Assembly: GCA_963777725.1 (NCBI GenBank)
Contig: CAVZRR010000004.1
Span: 62,001 to 126,000 of the forward strand
Length of the DNA: 64,000 bases
Source: RPQJ01 sp963777725
Lineage (GTDB): Bacteria > Pseudomonadota > Gammaproteobacteria > Steroidobacterales > Steroidobacteraceae
Direction: 5' to 3'
Shown here in pieces: positions 26,873 to 34,750 of this stretch (position 1 is the first letter of the stretch; every line of letters begins with the position of its first letter). The notes under the pieces were generated by a model. That model searched no databases and was not told the DNA's origin. It worked only from the letters and a program-made list of their open reading frames with translations. Made by a program: the position numbers and the translations under genes.

Positions 26873-28117
26873 TCAGAACTCGATCCGGAGCCCGAGGGTC
26901 GCGCGCTCGCGATCGAACTCGTCGTTCTCCAGCAGCACCGAGTAGTCCGCGAAGCAGATCCAGCCATTCGGCAGGATCGCGGACAGGCTGAATCCCGCGA
27001 CGATGAAGTCCTGATCCAGGCTGCCACCGACGAGCGCGTACTGCGTGCCGGATGCGTCGAGCGCGAAGCGGCTCGTGATCGATTGCGGGTCGTCCTCGAA
27101 CTCGTGCTGGTACTCGACGCGCGCCTGCGGCACCACGACACCGCCGCCGGTGCTGAAGACATAACTCGCGCGAACACCCGCGTGACCGAGCAGTGAATCG
27201 CTGTCCGCGCTGGCGAAGCGCATGTTGAGCCCCGACTCGCTGCGATCGCGCTCCGTGTAAGACTCGATCTCGGAGTGAGTCATCGTCAGGCCCGCGTAGG
27301 GTCCGAAGCTGAACGCGTCGCGGCTGACGTCGAATCCTGCATTGGCGCTGAGCCACTGCACGGCGCGTTCCGCGTCGCCGTCGACCCGAACGTTGGTCTG
27401 CGTCAGCGTACGCGTCGACTCCTGGAACACCGGATTGCGCCGATAGGATCCGTCGTGCTGTTCGAACCCTGCGCTCATCTCGGCGAAGCCGCTCTTGCCG
27501 AGACTCCAGGACCCGAACAGGGTCAGGTACAGGTCGTCGGATTCGACCGAGCCTGCATTGCTCGCCGGCACGAAGTTCACGCCTGGATTCTCGGCGTCGA
27601 AGTCATACTCCGCGCGTTCCACGCCCGCGATGGCACCGATGACGGAACGCTCGGACAGCCGATAGTCGACGCCGACTTCGAGCGCGCTGCTGTCACCGTC
27701 GAAGCCGCGCCCGGCCGATGACGCCGCGACATCCCGTTCGAACCACGTGGCATGGACATTGACGAGCAGGCTGAACGGCCCGGCCACCACCTGCGCATCC
27801 GCCTGCTCGTCGGCGACCTCGCCCTCACGGAGTCTTTCGCCGCGCTCGCGAGCCTCCTTGCTGCGAGTCTGCGCGAGGCTCGAGCTCGTCAGCGTGTGGC
27901 TCAGGTTCTGGCTCGGATTCAGCGAAGACTCGCTGTCGCCCGAGAGATTGCCGAGTCCGCCCGGCGTCTCGGCGCAGCGGTTTGCCAGCGCCCCGGTCGG
28001 CGCGCCGCAAACGTCGAAAAAGAAAGCCTGGAACTCGGCATTCGCCGCCTGCGCTTCGACTGCAGCCAGCAGCAGGCTAGTGGTTGCAACGCAATGAAAC
28101 ATCGGTGCGCGGCGCAT
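26873..28117 (-). CDS. Autotransporter-type outer-membrane beta-barrel protein
   Basis: 414 residues. The ATG at 28117 has GGGGAG seven bases upstream. It encodes a signal peptide (MRRAPMFHCVATTSLLLAAVEAQA), a charged passenger or linker region of about 80 residues rich in Ser, Asn and Arg/Glu, and then a barrel of about 280 residues with repeated amphipathic strands (GVDYRLSERSVIGAIAGVE; GLTMTHSEIESYTER; ARVEYQHEFEDD). It ends in I-E-F with the terminal aromatic residue recognised by the BAM machinery. The passenger is too short to be a classical autotransporter effector. Its 3' end meets the caspase gene's 3' end with 7 bp between them. Confidence 0.75.
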   Translation of the reverse strand: MRRAPMFHCVATTSLLLAAVEAQAANAEFQAFFFDVCGAPTGALANRCAETPGGLGNLSGDSESSLNPSQNLSHTLTSSSLAQTRSKEARERGERLREGEVADEQADAQVVAGPFSLLVNVHATWFERDVAASSAGRGFDGDSSALEVGVDYRLSERSVIGAIAGVERAEYDFDAENPGVNFVPASNAGSVESDDLYLTLFGSWSLGKSGFAEMSAGFEQHDGSYRRNPVFQESTRTLTQTNVRVDGDAERAVQWLSANAGFDVSRDAFSFGPYAGLTMTHSEIESYTERDRSESGLNMRFASADSDSLLGHAGVRASYVFSTGGGVVVPQARVEYQHEFEDDPQSITSRFALDASGTQYALVGGSLDQDFIVAGFSLSAILPNGWICFADYSVLLENDEFDRERATLGLRIEF

Positions 28118-28269
28118 CTGGGTGCTCCCCGGGTGATCAGGCGACTTCACCTACAACGATTGGTCGGCCGCAATTGGTGCAGGTCGGTCGCTCGAACCAC
28201 TATCGCCCGGCCATTCGTCACTACGGCAACCGGTCGCATCCAGCCGGGATCGTGTGACGGGGAATCGCA

Positions 28270-28809
28270 ATGCACTCGAACCCGCGCGCCACGGCGCTGA
28301 TGTCCGGATTGCTGCTGGCCGGCGTTGCACCGGCAGCGCTGGCCGGACTCGACACCTTCACGCTCAAGCGCAGTTCGGGCCCCTGCGGGGACTTCAAGTT
28401 GCCGACCGGCCACCTGCTGTGGAGCAACCTGACGCGAATCCGGGTCGCCACCGACGCCACGGGTGCGGGTATCTACGAATGGTTCGACGGCAGGGGACGA
28501 ACGACCAACTACCCGAACGCACCGATCGTCATGGGCACGAAATTTCCGAAGGGATACGTGGCCATTGCCATCCGTTCCGACAGCGAACATGGCACCGGCA
28601 ATCGTACCGTGACCGTCAAGTGGTCGACCGGCAACGAGACGATTCCGCTCAAGGTCGAGGCGACCTGCGAGGACCTGCGCGACGCCCCCTACCGCACGGC
28701 CCCGACGCCGGCATCGGAACAGCCGCCCAGCGCGCCGTATGCGCCTGATCCTCCGCTCACATACTGCAAGGAGGATCCAGTTCCGGGCAACGCCGATCCA
28801 TGCGGTTGA
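28270..28809 (+). CDS. Secreted protein of unknown function (Pro-rich C-terminus)
   Basis: 179 residues, not recognised. A signal peptide of about 25 residues (ALMSGLLLAGVAPAALAG) is followed by a compact region with strand-like segments (GYVAIAIRSDSEHGTGNRTVTVKWSTGNETIPLKVEATCEDL) and a Pro/Ala-rich tail with two cysteines. ATG at 28270, with GGGGAA eight bases upstream. It is followed after 6 bp by another secreted protein, so the two probably form an operon divergent from the beta-barrel gene. Confidence 0.55.
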   Translation: MHSNPRATALMSGLLLAGVAPAALAGLDTFTLKRSSGPCGDFKLPTGHLLWSNLTRIRVATDATGAGIYEWFDGRGRTTNYPNAPIVMGTKFPKGYVAIAIRSDSEHGTGNRTVTVKWSTGNETIPLKVEATCEDLRDAPYRTAPTPASEQPPSAPYAPDPPLTYCKEDPVPGNADPCG

Positions 28810-28815
28810 GCCAGG

Positions 28816-29385
28816 ATGCCGGTGACACATTCGCGACGATCGTCGATGCAACCAATCTGGCCACTCTCACTCATTCTCGCCAGCGCTAGCCTGGCGTCGG
28901 CGCAGGTTCAGCAATTCGAGCCGCGCATCGGCCTCCAGGCTCTCGAAACTGGAGCAACCGGCGTTTTCGAGATTGGGGCGGTCGACATCGACCAGGTCGA
29001 GGCCGTGCTGCGCGCGCTGGTGCACAACGGCCAGATCCTGCAGGTCCATAGCAAGCGTGCCGGCACCTGGCTCGCCAAGCGGAACGGATCGACGGGCGGC
29101 AAGCTGATCGCGCCGACGGCCCTCGACGAGCTGGCCATGATCGCCGGCGGTCTGGACATCAACGTGCGCTGCCAACCGGCATCGATTCGCGCAGAGTTCG
29201 CGCGCGCGGCCGGTGTCGTGCTGTTTGACGAGGGTGCATCGTGCCAGCCTGGCGAACCTATCCAGCGGCAACGGCAGGTCGCTTCGTCGAAGGGCGCATT
29301 CCAGATCAAGGTCGAAAGGGAGCGATCGACCTGGGCGTTCGAAGGCTATGGCATCGTCGCGATCTGGGGTATTCCAGAAGATTGA
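28816..29385 (+). CDS. Secreted protein of unknown function
   Basis: 189 residues, not recognised. The hydrophobic signal segment (IWPLSLILASASLASA) lies at about residues 14-29 if translation begins at the ATG at 28816, which follows AGCCAGG closely; an in-frame ATG at 28846 would give a more normal signal peptide but has no visible ribosome site. The mature part is mixed alpha/beta with two cysteines (INVRCQ, GASCQ) that could pair in the periplasm. Second gene of a two-gene unit; its 3' end faces the PAP2 gene. Confidence 0.55.
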   Translation: MPVTHSRRSSMQPIWPLSLILASASLASAQVQQFEPRIGLQALETGATGVFEIGAVDIDQVEAVLRALVHNGQILQVHSKRAGTWLAKRNGSTGGKLIAPTALDELAMIAGGLDINVRCQPASIRAEFARAAGVVLFDEGASCQPGEPIQRQRQVASSKGAFQIKVERERSTWAFEGYGIVAIWGIPED

Positions 29386-29394
29386 CGCCCGCAC

Positions 29395-30137
29395 CTAGAA
29401 ACGCATCTCCCAGTGCAGCATGGCGCCGCCGCGCACCGGCTCGGCGCCGAAGGCCAGGTTCGCGTCTGGCTCGAGGCCCAGGAACGACTTGCGCGAACAC
29501 TGCACCCATGAAGTTGCCCAGCGCCATGCCGACCAGCACGTCCGACGGATAGTGATCGCCCGACTCGACGCGGGCCCACGCCGTTCCCACCGTGACCGCG
29601 CCCGCGCCGATCTCGAGCGACGTACGCAGCCGCGAACCCATGTCGATGGCCTGCAGGTTGTGCACGGTCAGCGTGTTGAACACCGCGGCATTCGCGGCGT
29701 GTCCGGAAGGCAGGCTCTTGTCGTCGATGCCGTTCGGACGCTCACGGGACGTCGCGACCTTGAGGCCCTCGGTGATGCCGGCCGTCACCGCGAAACGCGC
29801 CGACACCGACCGCGGCATGCGCGCTTTGCGCAACCAGCCGTGTCTCGCTCGGCGTCGCAAGCACGCTCACCGCATAGCCCGCGACGGCCGCGTTTCTCAG
29901 GCCATCGCTCCAGTCCTGCGCGCTGCCCTCTGAACCGAAGATCGGAGTCTCGTCGCGCGCCCACTCGGAGACGTCCTCGTCCCACGAATCGACTTGCATG
30001 ACGGCGGCGCCCGCGAGCGGTCCCCAGACCCATGGGCTTCTTGCAGCGTCGCGCGCGGATTCACCGACGTGATCCCAGGACAGCGAACTGCAGGCGGAGA
30101 CCGCGCAGCAGACGGCAAGCAGGATCGCCGAACGCAC
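29395..30137 (-). CDS. PAP2-family phosphatase, lipoprotein-like, two frameshifts
   Basis: About 247 residues. The GTG at 30137 starts a lipoprotein-type signal (ILLAVCCAVSACSS). The PAP2 signature appears in order: K-x6-RP as KVATSRERP, then LPSGHAAN, then ARVESGDHYPSDVLVG with the catalytic His. The protein ends FLGLEPDANLAFGAEPVRGGAMLHWEMRF at the TAG at 29395-29397. Frames change near 29795 and near 29494 (an extra C before AAGTCGTTC). PAP2 enzymes dephosphorylate lipid phosphates or undecaprenyl pyrophosphate in the envelope. It begins 8 bp after the DUF3106 gene's stop, so it is probably the last gene of the sigma-factor operon. Confidence 0.75.
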
Positions 30138-30145
30138 GAGGGACT

Positions 30146-30736
30146 TCAGCGGTCGCGGCCTTCCCGCCGCTCGCGCGTATCCGAGCGGTCGCGCTCGATC
30201 CCGCGCGTGTCCCGCTGCTCACGTTCACGGGCTCGCTCGTCGCCGTTGCGAACCGCATCTTCGTCGTCTTCGCCTTCCTGCGCCTTCTGGCGCTGCTTGC
30301 GAGCCTGCTCGCGCTGCTCCGGCGGCAGGTCGCGATAGCGGCGGAACTCCTCGCGCAACCGTGCCTGCTCCTCCGGCGACAGCTGCTTGAAGCGCTCCGC
30401 GCGCTCGCGCGCGCGCTGCCGCTCGTCGGGCGTCATGTTCTGCCACCGCTCCGTGCGCTGCTTCACTCGCTCGCGCTGCTCGGGCGTCATCGACTCCCAG
30501 CGCTCGGCGCCACGCATCAGCGACTGCTGCTGCCCGGGCGGCAGGTCGTCCCATCGGCCGCGAAACTGCCCCAGCACTTTCTGCTGGTCCGGGGACAGCT
30601 GCTCCCAGGTGACGCCCGGCTGCGTGTCGCGCGTCTCACGCGATGGGCGCGGCTCGTCCGCGATCGCAGGTGCCACGGCTGCCAGCAGCAGGGCCGCGCC
30701 GACGACCCACCAGGACTGGCTCGCCGTTCGCCTCAT
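30146..30736 (-). CDS. Secreted DUF3106 family protein
   Basis: 196 residues: a signal peptide (about 1-26, WWVVGAALLLAAVAPAIA) followed by a highly charged helical region built of repeats of the form W-x-x-L-[ST]-P-x-x-[QR]-x-x-[LV]-x-x-[RQ]-x-x-x-[WF] (for example QLSPDQQKVLGQFRGRW, SMTPEQRERVKQRTERW, NMTPDERQRARERAERF). That is the DUF3106 pattern. The C-terminal 50 residues are almost all charged (RE/RD/ER). Such proteins are usually encoded with an ECF sigma factor, as here. Its ATG shares a base with the previous gene's TGA (TGATG at 30734-30738). The function is unknown; a CpxP/Spy-like periplasmic sensor or chaperone is conceivable. Confidence 0.78.
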   Translation of the reverse strand: MRRTASQSWWVVGAALLLAAVAPAIADEPRPSRETRDTQPGVTWEQLSPDQQKVLGQFRGRWDDLPPGQQQSLMRGAERWESMTPEQRERVKQRTERWQNMTPDERQRARERAERFKQLSPEEQARLREEFRRYRDLPPEQREQARKQRQKAQEGEDDEDAVRNGDERAREREQRDTRGIERDRSDTRERREGRDR

Positions 30737-31128
30737 CAGCCCGCTCCGTTCGGGACCGGCGGCTCGTCACGGGTCGCGAGCCACGCGTAGAACTCGGGAT
30801 CTTCGCTGGCGACGTCGATGCCCTCGCTGGTCGCGAGCAACTCGACGACCTCGGCGGCGGGCGTGCCTTCGGCGCTGGCCGCGGAACGATCCGTCGAATC
30901 GCCGGGCATGCGCCACAACACGACGGCCAGCATCGCCACCGACGCCGCAGCGGCCGCAGGCACCCAGGCGCGCCACGGGCTGCGCCGCGCGTGCTCGACC
31001 TCCGCAAGCGCAGCGTGCCGCGCCCGGTTGAGCCGCGACCGGGTCTCGCCGTCGAGCCCGTCGACGCTCGCGTCGAAGAGCTCGCGGGCGCGCCGCTCGG
31101 TCTCCGTCCATCGCTCGTCGTTGCTCAT
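30736..31128 (-). CDS. Small single-span membrane protein, putative anti-sigma factor
   Basis: 130 residues. A charged cytoplasmic N-terminal half (ERWTETERRARELFDASVDGLDGETRSRLNRARHAALAEVE) is followed by one transmembrane segment (WVPAAAAASVAMLAVVLW, about 54-71) and an acidic periplasmic tail (ATSEGIDVASEDPEFYAWLA). It resembles the small DUF3619-like proteins encoded after RpoE-type sigma genes. Start and stop both overlap the neighbouring genes by one base as TGATG, so sigma, this gene and DUF3106 are translated as a coupled set. The anti-sigma role is inferred from topology and position, not from a recognised zinc motif. Confidence 0.65.
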   Translation of the reverse strand: MSNDERWTETERRARELFDASVDGLDGETRSRLNRARHAALAEVEHARRSPWRAWVPAAAAASVAMLAVVLWRMPGDSTDRSAASAEGTPAAEVVELLATSEGIDVASEDPEFYAWLATRDEPPVPNGAG

Positions 31129-31727
31129 CACCACACCTCGGTCAGCTTGTCGCGCAACGTATGCAGCGCGCGGGAATAATGCGTCTTGACGCTCCCCTCT
31201 GAACAGCCCATCGCGGCGGCCGTGTCGGCGACGTCGAGACCCTCGAGGCAGCGCAACGTGAACGCCTGCTGCTGGCGAGCCGGCAACGCGGCCAGGGCCG
31301 CCTCGAGGTGCTCCATGGCCTCGGCGGCCATCAGCTGCCGGCTGGGCTCCGGCTCGCCGCTCGCGACGCGCTCGATCGGATCCTCCTGGGGACCGTCCTC
31401 GTCGGCCCCGGCGCGCTGGCCCGGCAGGAACCCGAAGATCCGCGAGCGGACGGCGCTGCGCCGCTGCCAGTCCCGGATGCCGTTGTAGAGGATCCGGTAA
31501 AAGAGCGGCTTCCACTCCTCGCTCGGCCGTCCCGCGTAGCCACGGGCCAGCCGCAGCATCGCGCCCTGCACGATGTCGAGGGCCTCGTCGCGGTCGCGCA
31601 CGGCCATCTGCGCGATGCGGAAGGCGCGTCGTTCGACACCGGCCAGGAAACGGTCGAGCGTCGGGGCGGATTCCAGCGTCGTCTCCTCGTAAGCGCCAGC
31701 GAAATCGAGACTAACAGACCCGGTCAT
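31128..31727 (-). CDS. ECF-type RNA polymerase sigma factor
   Basis: 199 residues. Region 2: LAGVERRAFRIAQMAVRDRDEALDIVQGAMLRLARGYAGRPSEEWKPLFYRILYNGIRDWQRR, with the DEALDIVQ core. Region 4: LAALPARQQQAFTLRCLEGLDVADTAAAMGCSEGSVKTHYSRALHTLRDKL, with its helix-turn-helix. ATG at 31727. First gene of an operon with the putative anti-sigma, DUF3106 and PAP2 genes, a layout common in gammaproteobacteria, where this kind of sigma factor answers envelope stress. Upstream DNA becomes AT-rich toward 31910. Confidence 0.85.
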   Translation of the reverse strand: MTGSVSLDFAGAYEETTLESAPTLDRFLAGVERRAFRIAQMAVRDRDEALDIVQGAMLRLARGYAGRPSEEWKPLFYRILYNGIRDWQRRSAVRSRIFGFLPGQRAGADEDGPQEDPIERVASGEPEPSRQLMAAEAMEHLEAALAALPARQQQAFTLRCLEGLDVADTAAAMGCSEGSVKTHYSRALHTLRDKLTEVW

Positions 31728-32071
31728 TTGCGTAGACTCGTCGCTCGCGGCGCGGAATCGCGCGCTCCTGGACAGGAAAACGCCAGTCCCGCCAATCGGT
31801 TGACGCGTTTTCGTGCGCCGAGATGTGCACCGCGTGGAGCGGCGACCGGCCCCACGGGCCGCAACCGCGACCCTCCGCGTCCCCCGGAATCGCGGCGGTG
31901 CAGCAGAGGATTGCTAACCCGTTGATTGAAATCGATTTAATATTGACCGCTCAAATCCTGACCAGAATGCAAAACTGGCAGTCGGATTCGGCACTTGGAG
32001 CCGATACGCGCCACTCATCCACAGACTTTTCCACAGCCGTTGTGGACAACTTCACATAAGCGACACAGCCG
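31728..32071. promoter_or_regulatory. Intergenic region with an AT-rich stretch and a DnaA-box-like cluster
   Basis: The first 180 bp are GC-rich and show nothing. From 31911 the sequence turns AT-rich (31921-31945, including GATTTAATATTG). Three 9-mers one mismatch from TTATCCACA follow: TCATCCACA (32015-32023), TTTTCCACA (32027-32035) and, on the minus strand, TTGTCCACA (32041-32049). The last two form an inverted repeat, CCACA-N5-TGTGG. They end 23 bp before the priA start. An AT-rich segment next to clustered DnaA boxes is the make-up of an origin or a DnaA-controlled promoter; three boxes is few for oriC. Confidence 0.5.
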
Positions 32072-34273
32072 GTGACCACGGTCCTGCGCATGGCCGTCGA
32101 CGTGCCGCTGCGGCGCCTGTTCGACTATCGTTGCCCGTCGGGCGTAGACGCCGCGCGGCTGCAACCCGGCCAGCGTCTCTGGGTGCCGTTCGGGCGCCAG
32201 CGGGTCGCCGCGGTGCTCGTCGAGCTTGCGTCCAGTTCCACCGTCCCGGAGGCCAAACTCCGTTCGGCGACCGCGCTGATCGACGAGACGCCGGTCCTCG
32301 ACCCGTCGCTGCTCGAACTGCTGCTGTGGTCCGCGGAGTACTACCGCCATCCTCAGGGCGAGGTCCTCTCGGCCGCGCTGCCCGGCGCGCTCCGCACCGG
32401 CGCCACCGCGCTCGAGACCGCCGAGCATTGGACGCTGAGCGCCGCCGCCCGAACCGGGGAGCTGCCGCCGCTCTCGCCGCGCGCACACAAGCTCCGCGAG
32501 CTGGTCGAGTTCCTGCAACGGCACGAGGCCTCGGACGAGGCCGCGCTGGGCGCGCTGTCGTCCCGGTGGCGCGACCACGTGCGGGAACTCGAGAAGCGTG
32601 GCTGGGTGCGCCGGCTCCAGGTCACCCCGCCCGCCGCGCCGCGCGTCGCGGTCGCCGCAAGTGCCGGTCCCGAACCCACCCCCGAGCAACGTGACGCGAT
32701 CGAGGCGATTGCCGCCGCCGCGGGCCGCTACGCGCCGTTCCTGCTGCACGGGGTCACGGGCAGCGGCAAGACCGAGGTCTACCTGCGCGCGATCGACGCC
32801 GTCGTGCAGCGCGGCCAGCAGGCGCTGGTGCTGGTGCCGGAGATCTCGCTGACGCCGCAGCTGGTTGCCCGTTTCGCGGCGCGCTTCGCCGTGCCACTCG
32901 CCGTGCTGCACTCGTCGCTGACCGACGTCGAACGACTGCGGGCCTGGCGTGCGGCGCGCAGCGGCGAGGCCCCGGTCGTGATCGGGACGCGGTCCGCGAT
33001 CTTCGCGCCGCTCGCCAACGCCGGGCTGATCGTCGTCGACGAGGAACACGACGCCTCGTACAAGCAGCAGGAAGGCTTCCGCTACTCCGCGCGCGACCTC
33101 GCGCTGGCCCGAGCGCAGCGCCTGTCGATTCCCGTCGTGCTCGGTTCGGCCACGCCGTCGCTCGAGAGCCTCGAGCGCGCGCAATCGGGACGCGCGACGC
33201 TGCTCAGCCTGCCGGGCCGCACCGGTGGCGCGAAGCCGCCCGCGATCCACCTGATCGACCTGCGCCGGCACGCCGCCACGCAGGGCATTGCGACGCCGAC
33301 CGTGCTGACGATCAAGCGCCACCTCGATGCCGGCGGACAGGTGCTGCTGTACCTGAACCGGCGCGGTTACGCGCCGACGCTGTTCTGCCCGTCGTGCGGC
33401 TGGGCGGCGCCCTGCCCGCGCTGCGATGCGCGGCTCACTGTGCATCGGCGCGATGGGCGCCTGCACTGCCACCACTGCGGCACCGAACAGCGCATCCCCG
33501 AACTGTGCCCGACCTGCGGCGACGCGACGAAGCCGGTCGGCCAGGGCACCGAACGCATCGAGGAAACGCTCGCGAGCCTGTTCCCGGACGTGGCGCTCGA
33601 GCGCATCGACCGCGATGCCGTGCGCAAGCGCGGCGCGCTCGAGGCCGCGCTCGACCGCGTGACGAGCGGCGAGGTGCGGCTGCTCGTCGGCACGCAGATG
33701 CTCACCAAGGGGCATCACTTTCCCGACGTGAGCCTGGTCGTCGTGCTGAATGCGGACCAGGGGTTGTTCGGCACGGATTTCCGCGCCAGCGAGCGGCTCG
33801 CGCAATCGATCGTCCAGGTGGCGGGTCGTGCCGGACGCGCCGAGCGCCCCGGCGAGGTGCTGATCCAGACCGAGTACCCGGAGCACCCGCTGCTCGCGCA
33901 GTTGATCAGCGGCGGCTATGACGCGTTTGCAGCCGCGGCGCTCGAGGAGCGGCGATCTGCCAGCTGGCCGCCGTTCGCCCGCGTCGCCGTGCTGCGGGCC
34001 GAAGCGGCGCGCAGCGACGTGCCGATGGAGTTCCTGGAACGCGCGCGCGAGGCCGCGATTGCGCTCGCCGTGCGCGGAGTCGAGATCCTCGGACCCGCAA
34101 CGGCGCCGATGGAGCGCCGCGCCGGCCTGCACCGCGCGCAGCTGCTGCTGCACGCGCCCTCGCACTCGCCGCTGCAGCGCCTGCTTGCGCGCTGGATCCC
34201 GGCCGTCGAAGAACTGCCGGAAGCGCGCAAGGTGCGCTGGTCGATCGACGTCGATCCGCTCGAGCTGTTCTAG
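32072..34273 (+). CDS. priA: Primosomal protein N' (replication restart helicase)
   Basis: 733 residues, the usual PriA length. PriA recognises stalled forks and D-loops, unwinds DNA 3'-5' and loads the replisome at sites away from oriC. Seen: the N-terminal 3'-DNA-binding domain (VDVPLRRLFDYRCP...LQPGQRLWVPFGRQ), Walker A GVTGSGKTEVYLRAI near 228, the DEEH box (IVVDEEHDASYKQQEG), the zinc-binding cysteines CPSC...CPRC...CHHC...CPTC at about 440-485, and the helicase motif VAGRAGRAERPGEVLIQT. Start is the GTG at 32072. Its stop overlaps the convergent EF-hand gene's stop. priA near argS and a SPOR gene is a common gammaproteobacterial neighbourhood. Confidence 0.95.
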   Translation: MTTVLRMAVDVPLRRLFDYRCPSGVDAARLQPGQRLWVPFGRQRVAAVLVELASSSTVPEAKLRSATALIDETPVLDPSLLELLLWSAEYYRHPQGEVLSAALPGALRTGATALETAEHWTLSAAARTGELPPLSPRAHKLRELVEFLQRHEASDEAALGALSSRWRDHVRELEKRGWVRRLQVTPPAAPRVAVAASAGPEPTPEQRDAIEAIAAAAGRYAPFLLHGVTGSGKTEVYLRAIDAVVQRGQQALVLVPEISLTPQLVARFAARFAVPLAVLHSSLTDVERLRAWRAARSGEAPVVIGTRSAIFAPLANAGLIVVDEEHDASYKQQEGFRYSARDLALARAQRLSIPVVLGSATPSLESLERAQSGRATLLSLPGRTGGAKPPAIHLIDLRRHAATQGIATPTVLTIKRHLDAGGQVLLYLNRRGYAPTLFCPSCGWAAPCPRCDARLTVHRRDGRLHCHHCGTEQRIPELCPTCGDATKPVGQGTERIEETLASLFPDVALERIDRDAVRKRGALEAALDRVTSGEVRLLVGTQMLTKGHHFPDVSLVVVLNADQGLFGTDFRASERLAQSIVQVAGRAGRAERPGEVLIQTEYPEHPLLAQLISGGYDAFAAAALEERRSASWPPFARVAVLRAEAARSDVPMEFLERAREAAIALAVRGVEILGPATAPMERRAGLHRAQLLLHAPSHSPLQRLLARWIPAVEELPEARKVRWSIDVDPLELF

Positions 34274-34711
34274 AGCGCCTGCTGCTTGCGCTTCTTCATG
34301 CGCACGTTGTGCATCTCGTCGCGCGCGATCTTGCCGTCACCGTTCGAGTCGAACTTGTCGAAACGTTCAGCCAGCCCCGGCATCGAAGCCTGCGCTTCCT
34401 CGCGGGTCAGCGCGCCGTCGCCGTCCTTGTCGGCGTCCTTCCAGCGCTGCTCGGCCTTCGCACGCATCTCGATGCGCATCTTCTCGCGGTGCGAGTTCAT
34501 CTCCGCCGCGTCGAGCTGGCCGTCCTTGTTCGCGTCGGCCGCGTCGAAATCGGCGGCGAGGCGCGGGAACGACGTGGCTTCCTCGCGCGTGACGATGCCG
34601 TCGCTGTTGGCATCCACCTGGTGGCGGCCGGGCTTGCCGGCGGCCTGGGGATCGCCGGCCTGCGCAGCCGCGGCGACGATCAGCGAGCTCAGAAGCGAGA
34701 ATCCAACGCAT
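34270..34711 (-). CDS. Secreted EF-hand calcium-binding protein, one frameshift
   Basis: About 147 residues with four EF-hand loops: D-A-N-S-D-G-I-V-T-R-E-E, D-A-N-K-D-G-Q-L-D-A-A-E, D-A-D-K-D-G-D-G-A-L-T-R-E-E and D-S-N-G-D-G-K-I-A-R-D-E. The ATG at 34711 has AGGAGG seven bases upstream, but the signal peptide (LLSSLIVAAAAQAG) is in a different frame, so there is a one-base error near 34695. The rest reads cleanly to the TAG at 34270-34272. It is expected to bind calcium in the periplasm; no enzyme domain is attached. It is transcribed toward priA and shares its last bases. Confidence 0.75.
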
Positions 34712-34750
34712 GTGCAGTCCTCCTGGGTGGTCCACTCTACAACGAGTCAC

